A stretch of DNA of 64,000 bases from Azadirachta indica (GCA_022749755.1 CM040447.1:7772545-7836544), one strand, 5' to 3'. Counted from the stretch's first letter, positions 33,830 through 47,080 are shown. Numbers and translations are program-made. Notes: a model not told the origin generated them from the sequence alone.

Positions 33830-35275
33830 CCCAGTTGGGGGGCAAGTAATTAAACACATGAGTTGACTTCATAGAGAAGCAGCTTTCGTAGTCGGCACTT
33901 TTCTGGCTTCCTGCTGTCACAGGAAGCACTTTTCTTTAACACGTATCCAAGCACTTTTCATCCAGAAGCAGTACATGAATTAATATCTCTGGAAAAAAAC
34001 TTAAAGCCACTGTTAACATTAAGATATCATTATTGTTATTTATTAATGTTATCCTACGCACAAAGCAGTATTACAAAGCCAGAAAAAACCCTGTTTATTT
34101 ACAGTCTGTCTGTTCTTTTTTTTTAATGCTAACATCTACATTCTAAATCTTTATGTTTTCATAAACAAGAACATACTTTCTTTATTTTTTTCTGAATAGA
34201 TCCTATTTTTTGTTGAAATTTGTTAATACACCGTTTAACATAAGTTATATACTATAATTTTGTTTGTGATCGTTAAAATTAAACATTATAATAAGGAATA
34301 ATATAGTACATTCAATTATACCATATAATATTTCAATTCTTTTAGTTGTAATTTTTAATTTTTACGTTTCAAGAGAAGACAAGAAATAACTGAGAATGCA
34401 ATAACAATTCCAAATTGAAAAAGACAAAGAAAACAGAAAAGCAATTAATGTATAACTGGACGCAGAAGCTTTTTCAGGTAAGTTTTCAGAGTAAAGAAAC
34501 CGAAACAGCTTTAGGTGTTCGACGCAGGCTTCAAAGATTGCCATTTCCAGAGTCAGCTACAAGGAGCCTAACTGTAACGAGCAGTGGAGCTACCACTGGG
34601 ATTAGCCCTTCTGGCCAACTGTGCAAGCTCCCATCAATCTCATGTAATGTCATCTAGGCTTTAGCTCTGCCTGTACATCTTGCAGAATTCTAGGGTTTGG
34701 GAATCTGGGTTTGGGTTAGGGTTAGGGTTAAGTGTGTGTATATATATTGTTCTTTTTATATTTATTTAAAACCTGTGTATATTTTTATCTACATATAATA
34801 TAAATATTTTATTATAGTTTTATTGATTAATTAACAATCTTAAACACACATGCACTCAAGTAAAAGTTTAGATCACGAGCGAGTCAAGTTATTTTTTAAG
34901 GTACGAAGATGTATAAATTAGTTTATTGAATTCAGTAAATTCTTTTAATTAACGTTAAAAAATTTAATTAATACGATATTCAAATTAATCAATATCCAAT
35001 AACGTTTATCATATAGCATGCCAAGAAAAATTACTATAGGTTAGTGATAAACTCGTCCTTCTAGTGGAGCTTGCACAAAGAATTTGAATCATGATACTGT
35101 AAATTTCTCTCCAATTATTAATGAGAATAAATTTCTTCAGTAATAGATGTAAATTAATTTCACTCCCTTGATAAATACTGTATGATTTTAGATATAATTT
35201 TGAGAAAAAATTTAAAATATGTATAGTTATGCTTGTGTCTTATATATAACATACATCAATTTTTAAATCTCACTT
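33830..35275. repeat. duplicated non-coding block with telomere-like tract (copy 2)
   Basis: Partner of 26801-28034. It includes a GGGTTTGGGTTAGGGTTAGGGTTA tract at about 34708-34730 and an extra stretch (about 34360-34610) not seen in copy 1. The similarity to copy 1 ends near 35275, which I take as the right edge of the GH5 array duplication. Confidence 0.7.
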
Positions 35276-38200
35276 CATTAAATCAAGAAAGTGTACTGTG
35301 CATTTTTTGTAAAATAACTGGAAATTGTATAATTTCCGATGTGCATAGAAAGCAAAAATGGGGAATGCAATGAAGGAAAGAAGAAAAGCAAGAGGGGAGG
35401 AGGACGGAAAGGTAAAGGGAACCGGGCTGTATGGTCTGGTCTGGCGGTGTCTCTGTTACACGACAGACGACACGACGCGACGCGACGTTAAGACAGCACT
35501 GCAATCCAAGACTACTCGGCCCCCTATGCACCACATACGAGGTGGAGGTCTCTCAGTCTCAGTTTTCACTCACATTTCACTTCGGAATAATACCATTTAG
35601 ATCCCTACCTTTTACAAGTTTTAGAAAAGTTCAGAGCTGTGTTCACATATGATATTTAAGTCCCTAAACGAGTAAATGTAACAATCCCTGTTTAAGCTAT
35701 CAAATTAATCTTGTAATATTAAATTTTGACTGTCATAATTTAAAAAAAAAAAATGGAGAATCCTGATAGTTGAGGAGTGTAAAATTAACTTCCTGGAAGT
35801 TGTTTTTTAGCATCCCACGAAAATTGTGGGTTTAGAGGCACACAAAGACGCACATGATAAAATGATAATATTTAAAATATCAAAATGTAGGGATTTATTT
35901 GCTATAACAAATAAACTATAGTTTTAGTTGTGAAAAGACAAAATATTGGGGACCCAACTGTTGTTATCATCTTTAACTTGCATTCTCAGTTTTTCCCCCC
36001 CTTATCTGCTGCACGTACGCACGTACGCACGCACATTTGTCCATCAATTTTTTGAATCATTCTGAAAATGTTTTAATACTTTTTCACGTTGTTATTATTA
36101 TTATTATTTTTACACGCAATAAATTCATCGGTATATTCATGGAATTACATTCGTGAAAACTGAAAAGTTACCTTACTTTACACAGTTTGCAATTTAGAAT
36201 AATATCAAGAGGTAAAAAGATGAAATGCGGCAAATTTGTGATGTACTCGGTTAAAAAAATTACTGCCCACACTATACATTCACGAGTCCAAAAAGTATTT
36301 ACTTTAATCGTATTAAACATTTTTTACTAAATTTTTATCTTATGTATCTCTTAATGAATTCTAAAATGTTAATAACAACAAAGTCTTAACGAAAATGTAA
36401 AAATTAAAAATTCTAACCCAAAAATAAAATCATCTAATAATCAACTACTAGTATAATTGATAGTTAAATAATTTTATTTAATTGTTATATGGATCAATTC
36501 AAGTACACATGCCTTGTTGTTAAGAAAAGGTGAAATGTAAAAACTATTAGGTGTTAATTATGGTAAAGAAAATCTTTTTATTAATCATTAATCATGATTA
36601 AACTCATGGACCCAGAGTATCATAAAATGCTATTACTTAACTAACTAATCGATTGAACTACTAAAAATTTTTAAGTGAGATGAAGGTAATTAGGTGGATG
36701 ATTTGATTTATAGATTCGAGTTTATTTTTCTCTCTAACTAATGATTTACTCTCTTGGTATTAGGTGAGACATCAATCATTTGATTCTTATGCCACGAAGA
36801 AATCTTAAAATTATAAGTACTTCTTATCATGTTTTACTTTTAATTAATTATAAAAATAAGAAAATTATTTTTGAGTCTAATTATTTATGTTGTGTTTTAA
36901 TAGAACTGATTCAGCAGCATTATAATTTGATTATATGCACGTCAATAATTTTGAGGTTCTCATATTTAATTTTTCATTTAAATCAATACACGAACTTTAA
37001 TCATTATTCATACAATTAAATAGTTAAAATTTAAAGGTAAAGAGTAGCGTTTAACACTATCAACTCCACAATATCATCTATTCCTAAATTGCATGGATTT
37101 AGTCGTCACAAATTAATGTAACCATTTTAAGTAGTCAAAAAATTAATTGCAGAAGCCAGCCCACCCTCTATTTAAACCCGAGAATTAATAATTCTATTTT
37201 ATAGAGATTATAAGTTAAAAAATCTAAGTAAACTAAATTTTAAAGATACCCTTACCTCAAATTTTGAAGATACTTTGTATCAAAAAGCATTATAAAACAA
37301 AATCAAAGTCGCACTTGGTGAACTTTTCCTCATTTAGCTTTTTCTAGGGTTTCCCATTTTTCACCACCAGTTACAAGAAGCAGGCTCTACACTAGCTTTA
37401 TAGCATCATGTGATGATTTGATAGGGGTGGGTGATAATTATATTAAAAACCATTGATTTCAATTAAGAAATTAATTAATGTCCTAGGATGTAGAGCAGCT
37501 TGGAAACCACAGATTGCTCCTGAAATCTGATAATCTCTTTTTTGCTTCAGTTTGGGATCAGAGCTTAGCAAAAGTCAAAATTTAATTCAATCTTCAAAGT
37601 GATTCTGACCCAACACCAAACGCATATTTTCTTCTCTCTGTTTACATATTAACCACAAATTCAAAAGAATCCAAAGTCGTTTTCTACCATTAATTCTGTT
37701 CATTGATTATTGATTTTCACATTACCTTCTGCCACACCCTTTTTGTACATGCCTTATCTTTAATCAGATTCTTGGTGGGGTAATAAATAACCTTTAGATC
37801 CCTAAGTGTTTGTATTTTTGCAGATAAATAAATAATTTTTTCATTTCTAACAAATAAATCTTTGATCGTGTTATAATTAAAGCATTATCTAGAATATGCT
37901 TGCATTTGTAGTGTTATGATTATACTAAATGTTGAAGTTATAACAGTTATAAAATAAATACTAAATGTTAAAGTTATAACTGTTGTAAAATAAAATGCAA
38001 ATATAAGTATAAAAATAAATGATTTTCACTTAAAATTGCTGATGATCAAATACTTTAAGTCAAAAGTCCATCATAGCACCACAGGTATCCTTAACATTGA
38101 ATTAATTATAAGGGATATTATCACATATCTCCCATCAGTTATCAAAACTATCACATATATAAAAAATATTAGAATTATATCATATACTTTCCTTCATATT

Positions 38201-39762
38201 AGAATTGACTTAGTTGACAACTAGCTTCAAGAGTATGAACATAAAAGTAATTTGATTTTGATTGTTGCATTTCATCTAAAAGGAGTAAAGCATAATTTCA
38301 GAGTTCGCACACAAAGGGAAGGTGGGAATGTCTCCAAATAGTCAAATTTAGGCAGAAATCGTGCAAATACCAACCATTTTGCATAAATCGTAGCTTGAGA
38401 TCATCTATGTCGACTGAAATGGAAGTACAATCGAGGCTTGGAGGCAATTTTTTGCACCTTTAATTCTCTCAAATTGAGTAACTTGTACACTAAAACAATT
38501 CTAATATTTTTTTAACTTTTGCTATAAAAATGGTATATAGAAAGGATAATGATCTATATTTTGTATCCTAATAGTTGCTTGTGCAGTAAAAGAGTTCTGA
38601 TGTTCTGTTGTTCATTTATTTACTTTGAAACTTTTAATTTTGTAATGACATGCATAACAAAAGAATGGTCTCTATACTGGATTTAATTTATTCTAAATTA
38701 TATTGGTTGTTACATTGTCACTAACTCTTTGATTGTGCTAGGAATAAATGTCAAAGGCCTCGAAAGGCCACTTCTTAAATATGATAAAAAAAATATTAAA
38801 AATGATATATCACGCCGCTTGCTTGAATAGAAAGATCAGTCCAGGTTATGGACGGTGAACATATATACATAATAATTGGAAATCATTTCTTAAGAACTTC
38901 TCTTCTATTCTTTAAAGTGTCTAAAAGTGCTAAACTTTGCTTATTTGTTTGTGTAACTATGCATCTGAAAAGGTGGCAAGTCGATTTGATAATAGCATAA
39001 CAATACTTTGTGCGACTATGACTGTTTTCATTCTTTCCATCACAACAAATAATAAATTGAACGTGGCAACCTTACTATCTAATATAAAGATTGCCTAAAT
39101 TGTTTTTATTAATTAAATGACGTAAACCATACAATTTTCATTTTATGTAATCATTGTTAGCTACTTGCATTGTCTTTTCTTATTTTAAAAGATTGAATCT
39201 AATAAAGCACATCAATGCCAGTGAATGGATTCACTCTTAAGGACTAAAATATCTATTTGCCTCTCTTTACAATATTGGTGTACTTCTTTACAAAATATTT
39301 TTTGACATATAATTGCATTCAACATTTATACAATTGCATATTTTGCAAATATTAAGGAGCAAAATTATCATTTCAATAATATAACAATAGTACAATATGT
39401 TGACAAGCAATCACACAAGTCTTGTGTATGTAATTCATATTTTTGTAGCATCAAAAAGGGTGTCAAATTACTTTTTAAATGAAAATAATATCCCTTAATT
39501 GTAAACTGTAAAGTTATGATGAGCAAAGCTCAATATAGGAGTTATTTCAAGAAGAATTAGGTACTTGTTTAGTTGAAAATAAGGATATTAATTGTTTGTC
39601 CATAACAAACCGGTTCTTGGTTGTTGAACAAAGTATATATTTATTTGAAACAATATAAAAATTAAGGACCTAAATGTTATTACCCCATCTCTTGGTTATT
39701 GTCGTTTTCGCCTTTCCTTTTCACTATACTACTTTACTAGTCCTCAAGCTAGCAATAGATTG
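35276..39762. other. long intergenic region
   Basis: No exon I can support over about 4.5 kb. Notable parts: a less AT-rich patch at 35340-35550 containing GACGACACGACGCGACGCGA; CACGTACGCACGTACGCACG at 36013-36032; a tandem pair of about 37 bp (TACTAAATGTTGAAGTTATAAC-like) at 37920-37995. The rest is AT-rich. Confidence 0.5.
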
Positions 39763-39770
39763 TATAAAAG
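39763..39770 (+). promoter_or_regulatory. TATA box of the SOSEKI gene
   Basis: TATAAAAG, 70 bp upstream of the ATG at 39840, consistent with a leader of about 40-45 nt. Confidence 0.55.
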
Positions 39771-39839
39771 GAGATATCAGTTTGCAAAAACGCTAAATGG
39801 GATTCAACCTTCAAAGCAAGCTTAAAGAGAGTTAGTAAT

Positions 39840-41816
39840 ATGGAGGTAATACGATCAAGAAGAGGAAGCAGCAATAGCAGCAGCAGCCCAGAGAGGGCCA
39901 AAGTTCTCATGCAGCCAAAGGTTAAACCTATCAGAAAAGTTCAAATTGTTTACTACCTCACCAGAAATGGCCACCTTGAACACCCTCATTACATGGAAGT
40001 CACCCATTTGGCCAATCAACCCCTTCGCTTGAAAGGTAAAAACAGAAACAAATTAAAACACATCCTTATTTTGCTTTTCTCAACTGGATTAATTGGTGGA
40101 TCTCTTTCTCTTTTGTGTAGATGTAATTGACAGGCTGATTGTTCTTAGAGGCAAAGGCATGCCTTCACTCTACTCTTGGTCTTGCAAGAGGTACCAAATT
40201 TTACATTTTCTTGGTCATCTTTTTGCCTTTTTTTTAAAAGCTTATGAAGACCTATTGTTTAATGTTAATATAGGAGCTACAAAAATGGCTATGTGTGGAA
40301 TGATTTAGCAGAAAATGATGTTATATATCCAGCAGATGGAGCTGAATTTGTACTCAAAGGTTCTGAAATGGTTGAAAATTGCTCTGGTAATTAATTAAGT
40401 ATTCCCATATTTGAACCTTTTCTTCTTCTCCTTCTTTCAGTCATATGCTTAATATTTGACATTATTTGCAGAAAATTTTCAACAGCTTAATGTAAGCCGC
40501 CACTCAAATCGCAAACCACTGACTTCAAATCTGTACAAAGAACCAGACAAAACGTCATACGAACATCATCAAGATCAGTTTGATCATCAAGAAGAGCAGG
40601 AAGAAGAAGAAGAATATTATGAAGAAGAAGAGAAGACAAGCTACACAAGCTCAACAACTCCACATTCTCGTTGCTCAAGAGGAGTTTCAACAGACGAATT
40701 GGAAGAACAAGAAACCCAAAACAATAACAAAAACCAAACTGATCATCAGACAACGCCTTCTTCACTTCTCTGTCGAGAAAAACCCGACCAAACCACCAAC
40801 AACAGCATGTCCAAAAGATTCCAAGTTGTTGATGACAACCCAGCAGAGACACTGCCGCCGAGTCGTAATTCTGTTATTCTGCAACTCATCTCCTGCGGAA
40901 ACCTAGCCGTTGCAAAAGCAAAAAACATTCCCAGTTTGAAGCAACCTGTGGGGAAGAAGAGCGGCATTAACGCCGGATTACATAAGGAGGTGCTGTGTAA
41001 GAGTGCAGTGAAGGTTGCAGAAGAAGAAGACATGATAAATTACATGTCTGAAAATCCGAGATTTGGAAACTTTCAATCTGAAGAGAAGGAGTATTTCAGT
41101 GGGAGCATTGTTGAATCTGCGAGTAAAGACGAGATTCGACCCGTTCTGAAGAAATCGAATTCGTATAATGAAGAAAGGTTAGTGATCAAATAAACTTTGG
41201 CTAAATAACATTCTGCTCCCTAAAGGCTTATAATTTTTCAATTAAGGACAGAAAGTTAACATTTCTATCATCACAAATCTTTGGCTTATGTAAAATTAAC
41301 ATAACCCAAATACTCTAAGTGTTGAGTTGCATACTTAGCTCGAAATCAGATACAAAATTAACTTTTTTTTTGACTTTTGTATTACTCTTAAGGTAAAACT
41401 TAGGTGATCTTGCTGTCACATCAGCATTATATTTTACCCTATTTACTTAGTTCCTCGTGACCATTTTGATTTTTCTTTAGTGTTGACATTAATAAAAAAA
41501 AAAATTGTTAAACGTGTCTAAATTTAATTTAAAATTTTAAGTTACAATTTTTTTTACCCATATTACAATATATAATTTGATATCGAAACATGGTTGGATC
41601 TCAGCATAATTTTTTTTTTAAATGTTATGAATTTATATCTGTTATTGATTATTTGAAACATGAATCAGAAGCACCAAGGCTGGACTGGGAGAGGCAATAC
41701 TAGAAGTGGAGGAAGAAGAGAAACGAAGCAATTTTAGTTTTGGAATGAAAGGAAAATGCATTCCTCGGAAGAAATCTTCATCTTCATCTTCAAAGAAAAT
41801 CAGAAAAATTAAATGA
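39840..41816 (+). CDS. SOK: SOSEKI (DUF966) polarity protein
   Basis: Five exons join in frame: 39840-40035, 40121-40190, 40274-40386, 40472-41177 and 41669-41816, giving 410 aa. Residues about 30-125 form the DIX-like SOSEKI domain: KVQIVYYLTRNGHLEHPHYMEV, then [28 protein letters not shown] and a C-terminal GSEM..NCS motif. Family knowledge: SOSEKI proteins polymerise through this domain and mark cell corners or edges during polarised growth and division. The middle is low-complexity and acidic (a Glu/Tyr run near residues 170-185), followed by a CGNLAVAK-type motif and a basic C-terminus. Reading through the exon 4 donor would stop about 5 codons later at 41193, but the downstream exon restores the family's Lys/Ser-rich tail, so the spliced form is preferred. 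Which SOK paralogue it is cannot be said. Confidence 0.92.
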
Positions 41817-44209
41817 CTGAAATTTTATTTTAATTAATTCCATCGATCAGATCAGTAATAGTAGTAGTAATGGAGTTGTTGGGTTATTTGTAGTAATAAT
41901 TAACTAGCGGCAATTAGATTTTTTTTTTCTTTTTTACTTAAATGATTAATATTACTGTTGCTTGCGGTGGAAAGTTATTGGTAAAATTAATTTACTGTGG
42001 CAAAATGTGTTTCATGCATGTATGCATATATAATTAATCTTGGAAATTGTTTGAAATGAGATGATGATGTTTTTTAATCATTAATTTTCTACCGTGTGAT
42101 ATGATTGCATGCATGCATGCATGCATGATGATCATATCGTACGGCCTATAATTGTTTTTATTCAGTGATTTATTGGGATTTTTGTAGACATCTTCATGGA
42201 TGTTGATATAGATTTTATGCGAAGTAGTGTGTATTTTTTTAAATTTAAAAATCACTTTTCAATTTAACTAATAAATCTTTTAATTATTCATAAATAAAAA
42301 ATAACACTTCAAAAATATATGCTTTCTAGATACTATCAACTTTGTTGAACATCAAAATTAAGTATCCTAAAAGATAAAGTTTTAATTGCCAAATCCTCTA
42401 TGATCTAAAATGTATATATTCTCCTTCTATTTTCCTTCTAAGAAAATTTTTTTCTTATTTTTTAAAAGAAGTTGTTCACATATATCACATTGTAAAAATT
42501 TTTGACATCATCAATTGAAAGTGATTTTAAATAAATGCAAACAATAGATCATAAGTATTTTTATTCTACAATATTAGTGTTAGATAAATTAGTGACAAAA
42601 ATTCCACGAGAATGTGTAAGAGTGAAAAAGAGCTTTGGTTAATTGTGTACAAACAAATTAAGAAAAATAACAATTCACATAACGAGATCCACGCATTTAA
42701 AAATTTTTGTCAACTTTATGTAAACTAGAATCGTTGTTCTTCTTGTAAAGCTCAACAAACTCAGATTGATTAATTTGCATGAAGACTATGGAAAGGGTAA
42801 GTCTCTGTTTGTCTTTTTTTTAATATAAAATTTGGATATAATTCACTTTTTTTTAGTCATTCAAATGTTTCAAAGTGTTTTTTTGTTATTTAACATCGAA
42901 AAATTTGGTAATTACGTATAAATAAAATAAATTAAAATTTTTAACTAAACACTGAAATATAAAATAAATTTTTTAATTATAATAAACTAAAATATCATTA
43001 TGCAATTTATTTATTTTTAATATATAATATTTATTTTAATTATTTATAAAAATATGATAAATAAAATTAATAGATTTCAGATATTTATACATCATAAATC
43101 AATTACAATCACATCGTCTAGAATCATTAAGATTTATTTATATTTGTTGCGCAAAATTTTGGGCCGTGAAAGCAATTGGACCTTTCAAATGGGCTTATAA
43201 AATCAGTAACAATTTTTTGTTTAACAGAGTAATATTCCAAGAGTTCACTGTCGAAGTGTTGACAAGAGCAGAGGCAGATGCCCCGATGGACAAACAATAT
43301 AATTATATGCCAATTAATTAATTAGCTTGTCACATGCTTTTGCTTCCCTTCTTAGTTGTAGATTTCATTATTATTCAACCAATATTAATCGGCAACACTA
43401 GATTCGAGGATTCGGCCTTCAGGAATGCAATAAATAATAATAATAATATTATTAAACTCTTTATTTAATTAACTATCTTAATTATATAGACAATATTATT
43501 ATTATTATTTCTGTTGTCCACGGATCTGCTACGGAAATTAAAAGCTAAATATTATAATTAATTTTTTTGGTTAAAGCTTTCTAATCCATTAAGTTAGCTA
43601 ATACACATGCACGCAGCTATCAAGCTCCCCACATATCAATATCCTAAGTTCTCAACTACTGTTCTTAATTAATATTAGTTTTAATTTTTTTTTCTTATTT
43701 ATTGGTAAATTAAGTACCTAGATGTCATGCATGCATGCAGATACGTAATTATTCAAGATTAAAGCTGAAGTAAGACCATGGTTTCGTAATTAAAAGTTCT
43801 GCTTCAGTATATGCGAAAGTTTATTGAATATCATTCAAATTAATTTATTATTCTTCCTACTATTATTAATAATCAATTACCTTTATTATCAAATCATTAT
43901 TTTTTAAATATTTTTAACCACAACCAAGTTGATGAATTAATTAAATTCCCGTATGTGAAGGGGAGTAACAAGTGGATCATGCTGTCCACAATTAATTATC
44001 CGATTACAAAACAAATGGAGAAAGAACTGCCGCAAGAAGTGCTTTTCCCAAAAGCTCTGCATGTGCCCCAAACACGTCTTACAATAAATGCATGCAAGCT
44101 AGCTATTTTCATATAATACATAATATTAGTAACTCTCTTAATTCTACTTCTCCACTTTTCAGTTGCATTTCGCTTCTTTCCTTCTCTCTTCCACTTCCTT
44201 CATCTTCTC
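41817..44209. other. intergenic, with GCAT and TAA microsatellites
   Basis: No exon recognised. Contains (GCAT)n at 42107-42127, which makes overlapping CATGCATG (RY-type) motifs, another short GCATGCATGCAG at 43728-43740 and a TAA/TTA microsatellite pair at 43431-43455 and 43495-43510. The right end holds the promoter and leader of the Ole e 1-like gene; a TATATAA-type motif lies near 44110. Confidence 0.5.
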
Positions 44210-44802
44210 ATGGCTAAATTGTTGCTGTTCTTCGCACTGGCTCTGCTGCCGGCGGCCGTGGTCGTGAATGCTTACGGCAACCCTTTCCACATCCGTGGCC
44301 GTGTCTATTGTGACACTTGTCGGTGTGGCTTCGAGACCCGCGCCACCACTTACATTTCCGGTAATCATATCTCCACTCCATCGTTTTTCTTTTTCTTCTT
44401 TCAAAATGAGTCCATGCGTGAAATTAATTGTGATCACTCACTTTCTCGCTTATATTTGCGGTGTCAGGGGCAAGAGTCAGGATCGAATGCAAAGACAGGA
44501 ACAGTCTACAGCTCAAATACTCCATAGACGGAGCCACAGACTCAACAGGAACATACAACATCCTGGTAGAAGACGACCACCAGGATCAAATCTGCTACGC
44601 CAAGCTCCTCAGCAGCCCGCTGCCGGACTGCAGAACCGCTGATCCTGGCCGCCAGCGTTCTCAGGTCATTCTTACACGTTCCAACGGTGCCGTTTCCAAT
44701 CTTCACTACGCCAACGCCTTGGGTTTTCTCAAGGATCAGCCCCTGGCTCTTTGCACTCAGTTGCTCAAGCAGTATCTGCCGCAGGATGAATATGTCCTGT
44801 AG
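44210..44802 (+). CDS. Ole e 1-like (pollen allergen / LAT52-type) secreted protein
   Basis: Two exons join in frame: 44210-44360 and 44468-44802, giving 161 aa, the usual length of the family. Signal peptide about 1-21 (MAKLLLFFALALL...VVNA). The Ole e 1 signature follows as GRVYCDTCR (30-38), with C34 and C37 and further Cys at 39 and 58 and in the ICY, DCRT and LCTQ contexts, which fits disulfide-bonded extracellular folding. Family knowledge: members are secreted glycoproteins, often in pollen (LAT52 binds a pollen receptor kinase and affects hydration and tube growth) but also in other tissues. The tissue here cannot be told from sequence. Without splicing, the intron would break the frame after the signature. 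The name 'allergen' reflects family membership only. Confidence 0.92.
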
Positions 44803-46289
44803 AAGAAGATTAAGAAGTTAATTAATAATTAATTAGGATTAAGTTTTATGATAATTATGGTTTTAATTATGTCTATCATTTGTCTCGATGATGGAGTGTT
44901 GAGCACTTTGTAATTGGGTTATTATTATGTCACCTTAATTGTGGCTTAATTATAATTCATCTTTTTTCCTTGAAAGTCTTGAATTTATAAAACTAGTGAT
45001 TTTTTTTTTGAGTTTTATTGGACATAATTTTATCTTGAAATTAAAATAATTATAATGAAATAACATAAAGTTCGATTATAAATAAATAAAATAGAGTTCT
45101 TGGATGCAATTTATATACATATACAGAAATATAAAAATTGCATATATATCACATCTCCAGCATACTATAGATCATGAAATTAAATAAGTTTAATAATTTT
45201 TCATTTAATTAGACTAAACTGTTTACCAAAATTATCACTTAACACTTCTTTTACAAATTGATATTAATATTCTTCCATGTATTATAAGAGATTATTTGTC
45301 TTTTATTTAAATTTAAATATTATTATTCAAATGTTTAAAAGTTATTTATTTTTTAATTTATATATGAATATTTATTAAAAATATTTTAATATAATTAAAA
45401 AAATTTTAACTTAAATCTGAATAAGCAAATATATTAAATTTAATATTTTTATTTTTTAAAAATATCTTTATTTTATTAATTTATTTATTAATAAAATTAA
45501 AATCTTAATTAACTATTTTTTATATATTTTTTTCTATTATGAGTTTTCTCTACTTATCTTTTCAATTTTACTTATTTTATATTTTAGTTATTTTAATAAA
45601 TTTATATATTTACATAATCACAAGTATATTAAAATAATTTTTATTATTTTTATTTGATTTTTGTTAATCTTTATGTTATTGATTAAAAATTATTTTTCAA
45701 AAAATACATATATTAAACAGATAAATAATGTATTTACTAATATAATATTTATTAATTTTTTACATTTTATTCATATGTAGAGTTTAAACAAAAAAACAAA
45801 CACTACTTAAGACGTACATATGCAACAAAATTAAATAGTATTTTGATTCTTATTTATGTGAGAGAGAAGTATGAAGAATAAATACTTCACTCTTACGTCT
45901 ATGAGAAAATTAGGTTAAGGCAATACTTTTTTTTTAAAAGAATATACGGAAAATATATGTTTTCTCTAATTTGGAAAAAATATTATATTCTATCATATAG
46001 GTCCTACATTTAAACATATAAATAACAATAATTTATAAAAATATTTTAATCTATACAAATAAAATAAAAAATACTGCTGACGAAAATGACGCCGTTTTCT
46101 CCTGTTGGCGAAATGGCCTCCGCCACCTCCTCCTCCGTCTTTTCCCCGCTAAATTTGCTACAAAAATCTGCAGCCATCTCTGCTTCTTAAACCTTCTTAT
46201 TTCTTCCCCAAAATAATTAAATAAATAGATTTTTATCTTCGATTTTCATATTTTCTTAAAAATCCTTGCTTTTAATCAACCCATCAATT
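44803..46289. other. intergenic, nothing recognised
   Basis: Very AT-rich from about 45000 to 46070. The last 200 bp are richer in C and T (CCTCCGCCACCTCCTCCTCC at about 46119) and probably contain the promoter and transcription start of the phosphoglycerate mutase gene. Confidence 0.45.
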
Positions 46290-47080
46290 TGGGGACAAAA
46301 AAGCGGTTCTTGTCCACCTACTTCTGTTTCAAAGTCCAGCTGAACAAATCTACAACAGCTTTCGCTTCTTCGCCTCGTTTCCGCCAGACCCTTTTGACAT
46401 CACTGTGAGTTTCACCTTTTCTCTTAGAAAGCTTTTATTTTTATTTTTTCATTGTCTTGTGTGTTTGATTATATTCTGTGTGTTTGTTTGATCGAGTTTT
46501 TTACTTTTGCAAACCGGGTTCTTTTGTTTTTTCTCTTATTATTTTTAGCTGATTTGCGTTGTGGTTTTTTTTTTTTTTTACAATTTTTGTGTGTTAGTTT
46601 ATGGGTTTTGTCTTTTAGTGAAAAGAAATTGGAAATTTAATTTATGTATTTATGTTAATGAACTCTTTAACCTTTATCATTATACTTGTAATTTAAAGAA
46701 ATAATTTTTAGTGATGTGAAATTACTTTTTAGTTATGAGCTCTGATTAATTTTGCACTTTTTATTTTGAAGTGCATAAGAAAATGCGAGTTGAATATCAG
46801 AGTTTAAAATTTGAGCATTAGTAATTCTTTAAAATGCTTACTGAAGGGAAAAATTAGTATTGTCAACGTATGAAATATGACCACTTAGTTATTCTTGTGA
46901 GCCGACTGATTTTCTGGACTGGCAACTTTTAATTTCCGCCTTTTGTTTTAAGAAGCTGAGGTTAAATTAAGCTATTATCTTCTTTATTTTGTTGTAGAAT
47001 TGGAATAATCTGATTTTCTTCTGAATATTTTTACCTGCATCAAGTTACATATGGTAATTATGTTTTATTGGATTGCCAGA
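46290..47080 (+). other. 5' UTR exon and 5' UTR intron of the phosphoglycerate mutase gene
   Basis: A CT-rich leader ends at a donor CACT|GTGAGT (46404/46405). An acceptor GATTGCCAG lies at 47071-47079, just before the start codon at 47081. Splicing removes an in-frame ATG at 47051 that would otherwise add 10 residues (MVIMFYWIAR). Inferred from splice motifs and the typical position of plant leader introns. Confidence 0.6.

Noticed and set aside
35358..35652. Coding exons in the less AT-rich patch
   Set aside because: Frames on both strands are short, motif-free and not joined by convincing splice sites.
37360..37525. Possible microRNA hairpin (GGCTCTACAC ... GTAGAGCAGC)
   Set aside because: Only about 9 complementary bases over a long AT-rich loop, and no match to a plant microRNA sequence I know.
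40580..40906. 108-codon frame rich in Lys/Glu overlapping the SOSEKI gene, and two long antisense frames
   Set aside because: Out-of-frame shadows of SOSEKI exon 4, whose acidic repeat stretch leaves several frames open.
41178..41193. SOSEKI ending at the in-frame stop at 41193 (unspliced end)
   Set aside because: A good donor at 41177/41178 and an exon at 41669-41816 restore a family-like basic tail in frame; retention of the intron remains a minor possibility.
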